Source: Pleomorphovibrio marinus (GTDB lineage: Bacteria; Bacteroidota; Bacteroidia; Cytophagales; Cyclobacteriaceae). Taken from it: 64,000 nt of DNA. Shown here one piece after another: positions 63,704 to 64,000 of the stretch. Made by a program: the position numbers and the translations under genes. The DNA is taken from the NCBI RefSeq assembly GCF_003347495.1, contig NZ_QCXY01000004.1, positions 372,001 through 436,000 on the forward strand. Direction: 5' to 3'. The notes under the pieces were generated by a model. It did no database searches. It saw only the letters and a program-made list of their open reading frames with translations, and was not told where the DNA came from. Position 1 is the first letter of the stretch, and each line of letters begins with the position of its first letter.

Positions 63704-64000
63704 TCAATCTACCGGCTTGGCATACCGGATATGAATCCCACTTTGTTGGCTGAACCTCGCTTCATCACCCCAGCTCGAATATAGGAATATATTCAGGTCA
63801 TAGTTTTCATAATAGGTTTTCGCCAATTCAACCACAGTTCTCAAGTCCGCTGTAAGCTTGTATAACAGCCCTACGGAAAAATTATCCGGTTCCCAACTTT
63901 CATTTCGTGCACCACCATCCTCCCCTAGCATCAAATGACGATAGGGGTAATCCGGAATACTAGTTTCCACCAACCCAAGGTTTGCCAGTTCCGATTTAAA
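63704..64000 (-). CDS. C-terminal fragment of an unrecognised protein (cut by window edge)
   Basis: An open frame of 98 codons running to the window edge without a start. It alternates hydrophobic and polar residues in strand-like fashion (NFSVGLLYKLTADLRTVVELAKTYY, DLNIFLYSSW, GIHIRYAKP), which could be the end of an outer-membrane barrel, but it lacks the usual C-terminal aromatic residue. I do not recognise the family. Confidence 0.4.
   Translation of the reverse strand, partial: FKSELANLGLVETSIPDYPYRHLMLGEDGGARNESWEPDNFSVGLLYKLTADLRTVVELAKTYYENYDLNIFLYSSWGDEARFSQQSGIHIRYAKPVD

Overview
The window looks like chromosomal DNA of a Bacteroidota bacterium, most likely Cytophagales/Cyclobacteriaceae (a Cyclobacterium, Echinicola or Algoriphagus relative). 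Supporting signs are a short 287-residue RpoD, a five-repeat DUF349 protein, BshB1 of bacillithiol synthesis, an oversized LptF/LptG permease, promoters of the TTTG-N19-21-TAnnTTTG type rather than TTGACA/TATAAT, few Shine-Dalgarno sites, and many secreted carbohydrate-active enzymes and Tat-exported sugar oxidoreductases. NhaA and NhaC antiporters together suggest a marine or saline habitat. The placement is inference from gene content; no 16S gene is present.

Region 1 (1-12 kb) is mixed housekeeping and accessory: a YigZ tail, an RNase D-like exonuclease overlapping NhaC, a serpin lipoprotein, a hybrid histidine kinase, NhaA, a PhoD-like phosphatase, a DUF2867 protein and RluF. Region 2 (12.4-31 kb) is core genome, almost all on the minus strand: a REP-like repeat array, tRNA-Thr with a near-ideal promoter, DUF349, YqgE, PdxH (plus strand), trxB-M23 peptidase-bshB1, rpoD, rpsO-pnp, an LptF/G permease, a START-like protein, tRNA-Met, the classic thrS-infC-rpmI-rplT operon (infC has no AUG start available), a DASS carboxylate transporter and a GH5 glycosidase.

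Region 3 (31.8-54.2 kb) is a carbohydrate locus without SusC/SusD. A tightly packed plus-strand operon encodes an Omp85-type outer-membrane barrel, a GH106-type alpha-L-rhamnosidase lipoprotein, an MFS (ACS-type) transporter and an L-fucose/L-arabinose isomerase-family enzyme. Facing it is a minus-strand run of secreted esterases, two exported Gfo/Idh/MocA oxidoreductases and a Tat-exported TIM-barrel epimerase. A LacI regulator with a perfect palindromic operator and tagaturonate reductase (UxaB) are divergent from that run. Just downstream lie two adjacent internally deleted genes, a sugar porter and a right-handed beta-helix (pectinase-like) protein, each keeping both ends but missing its middle. 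Together these point to breakdown of a rhamnose- and uronate-containing, esterified polysaccharide such as pectin or an algal analogue.

Region 4 (54.2-64 kb) holds two translationally coupled multidomain hydrolases (CE15-like plus a degenerate hydrolase; ceramidase-like plus an active-looking hydrolase), then a second repeat array that runs exactly into the start codon of a PVC-type membrane-bound dehydrogenase lacking its heme domain, overlapped by a HiPIP-like Fe-S protein. Small membrane proteins, a propeller-like lipoprotein and a truncated gene close the window.
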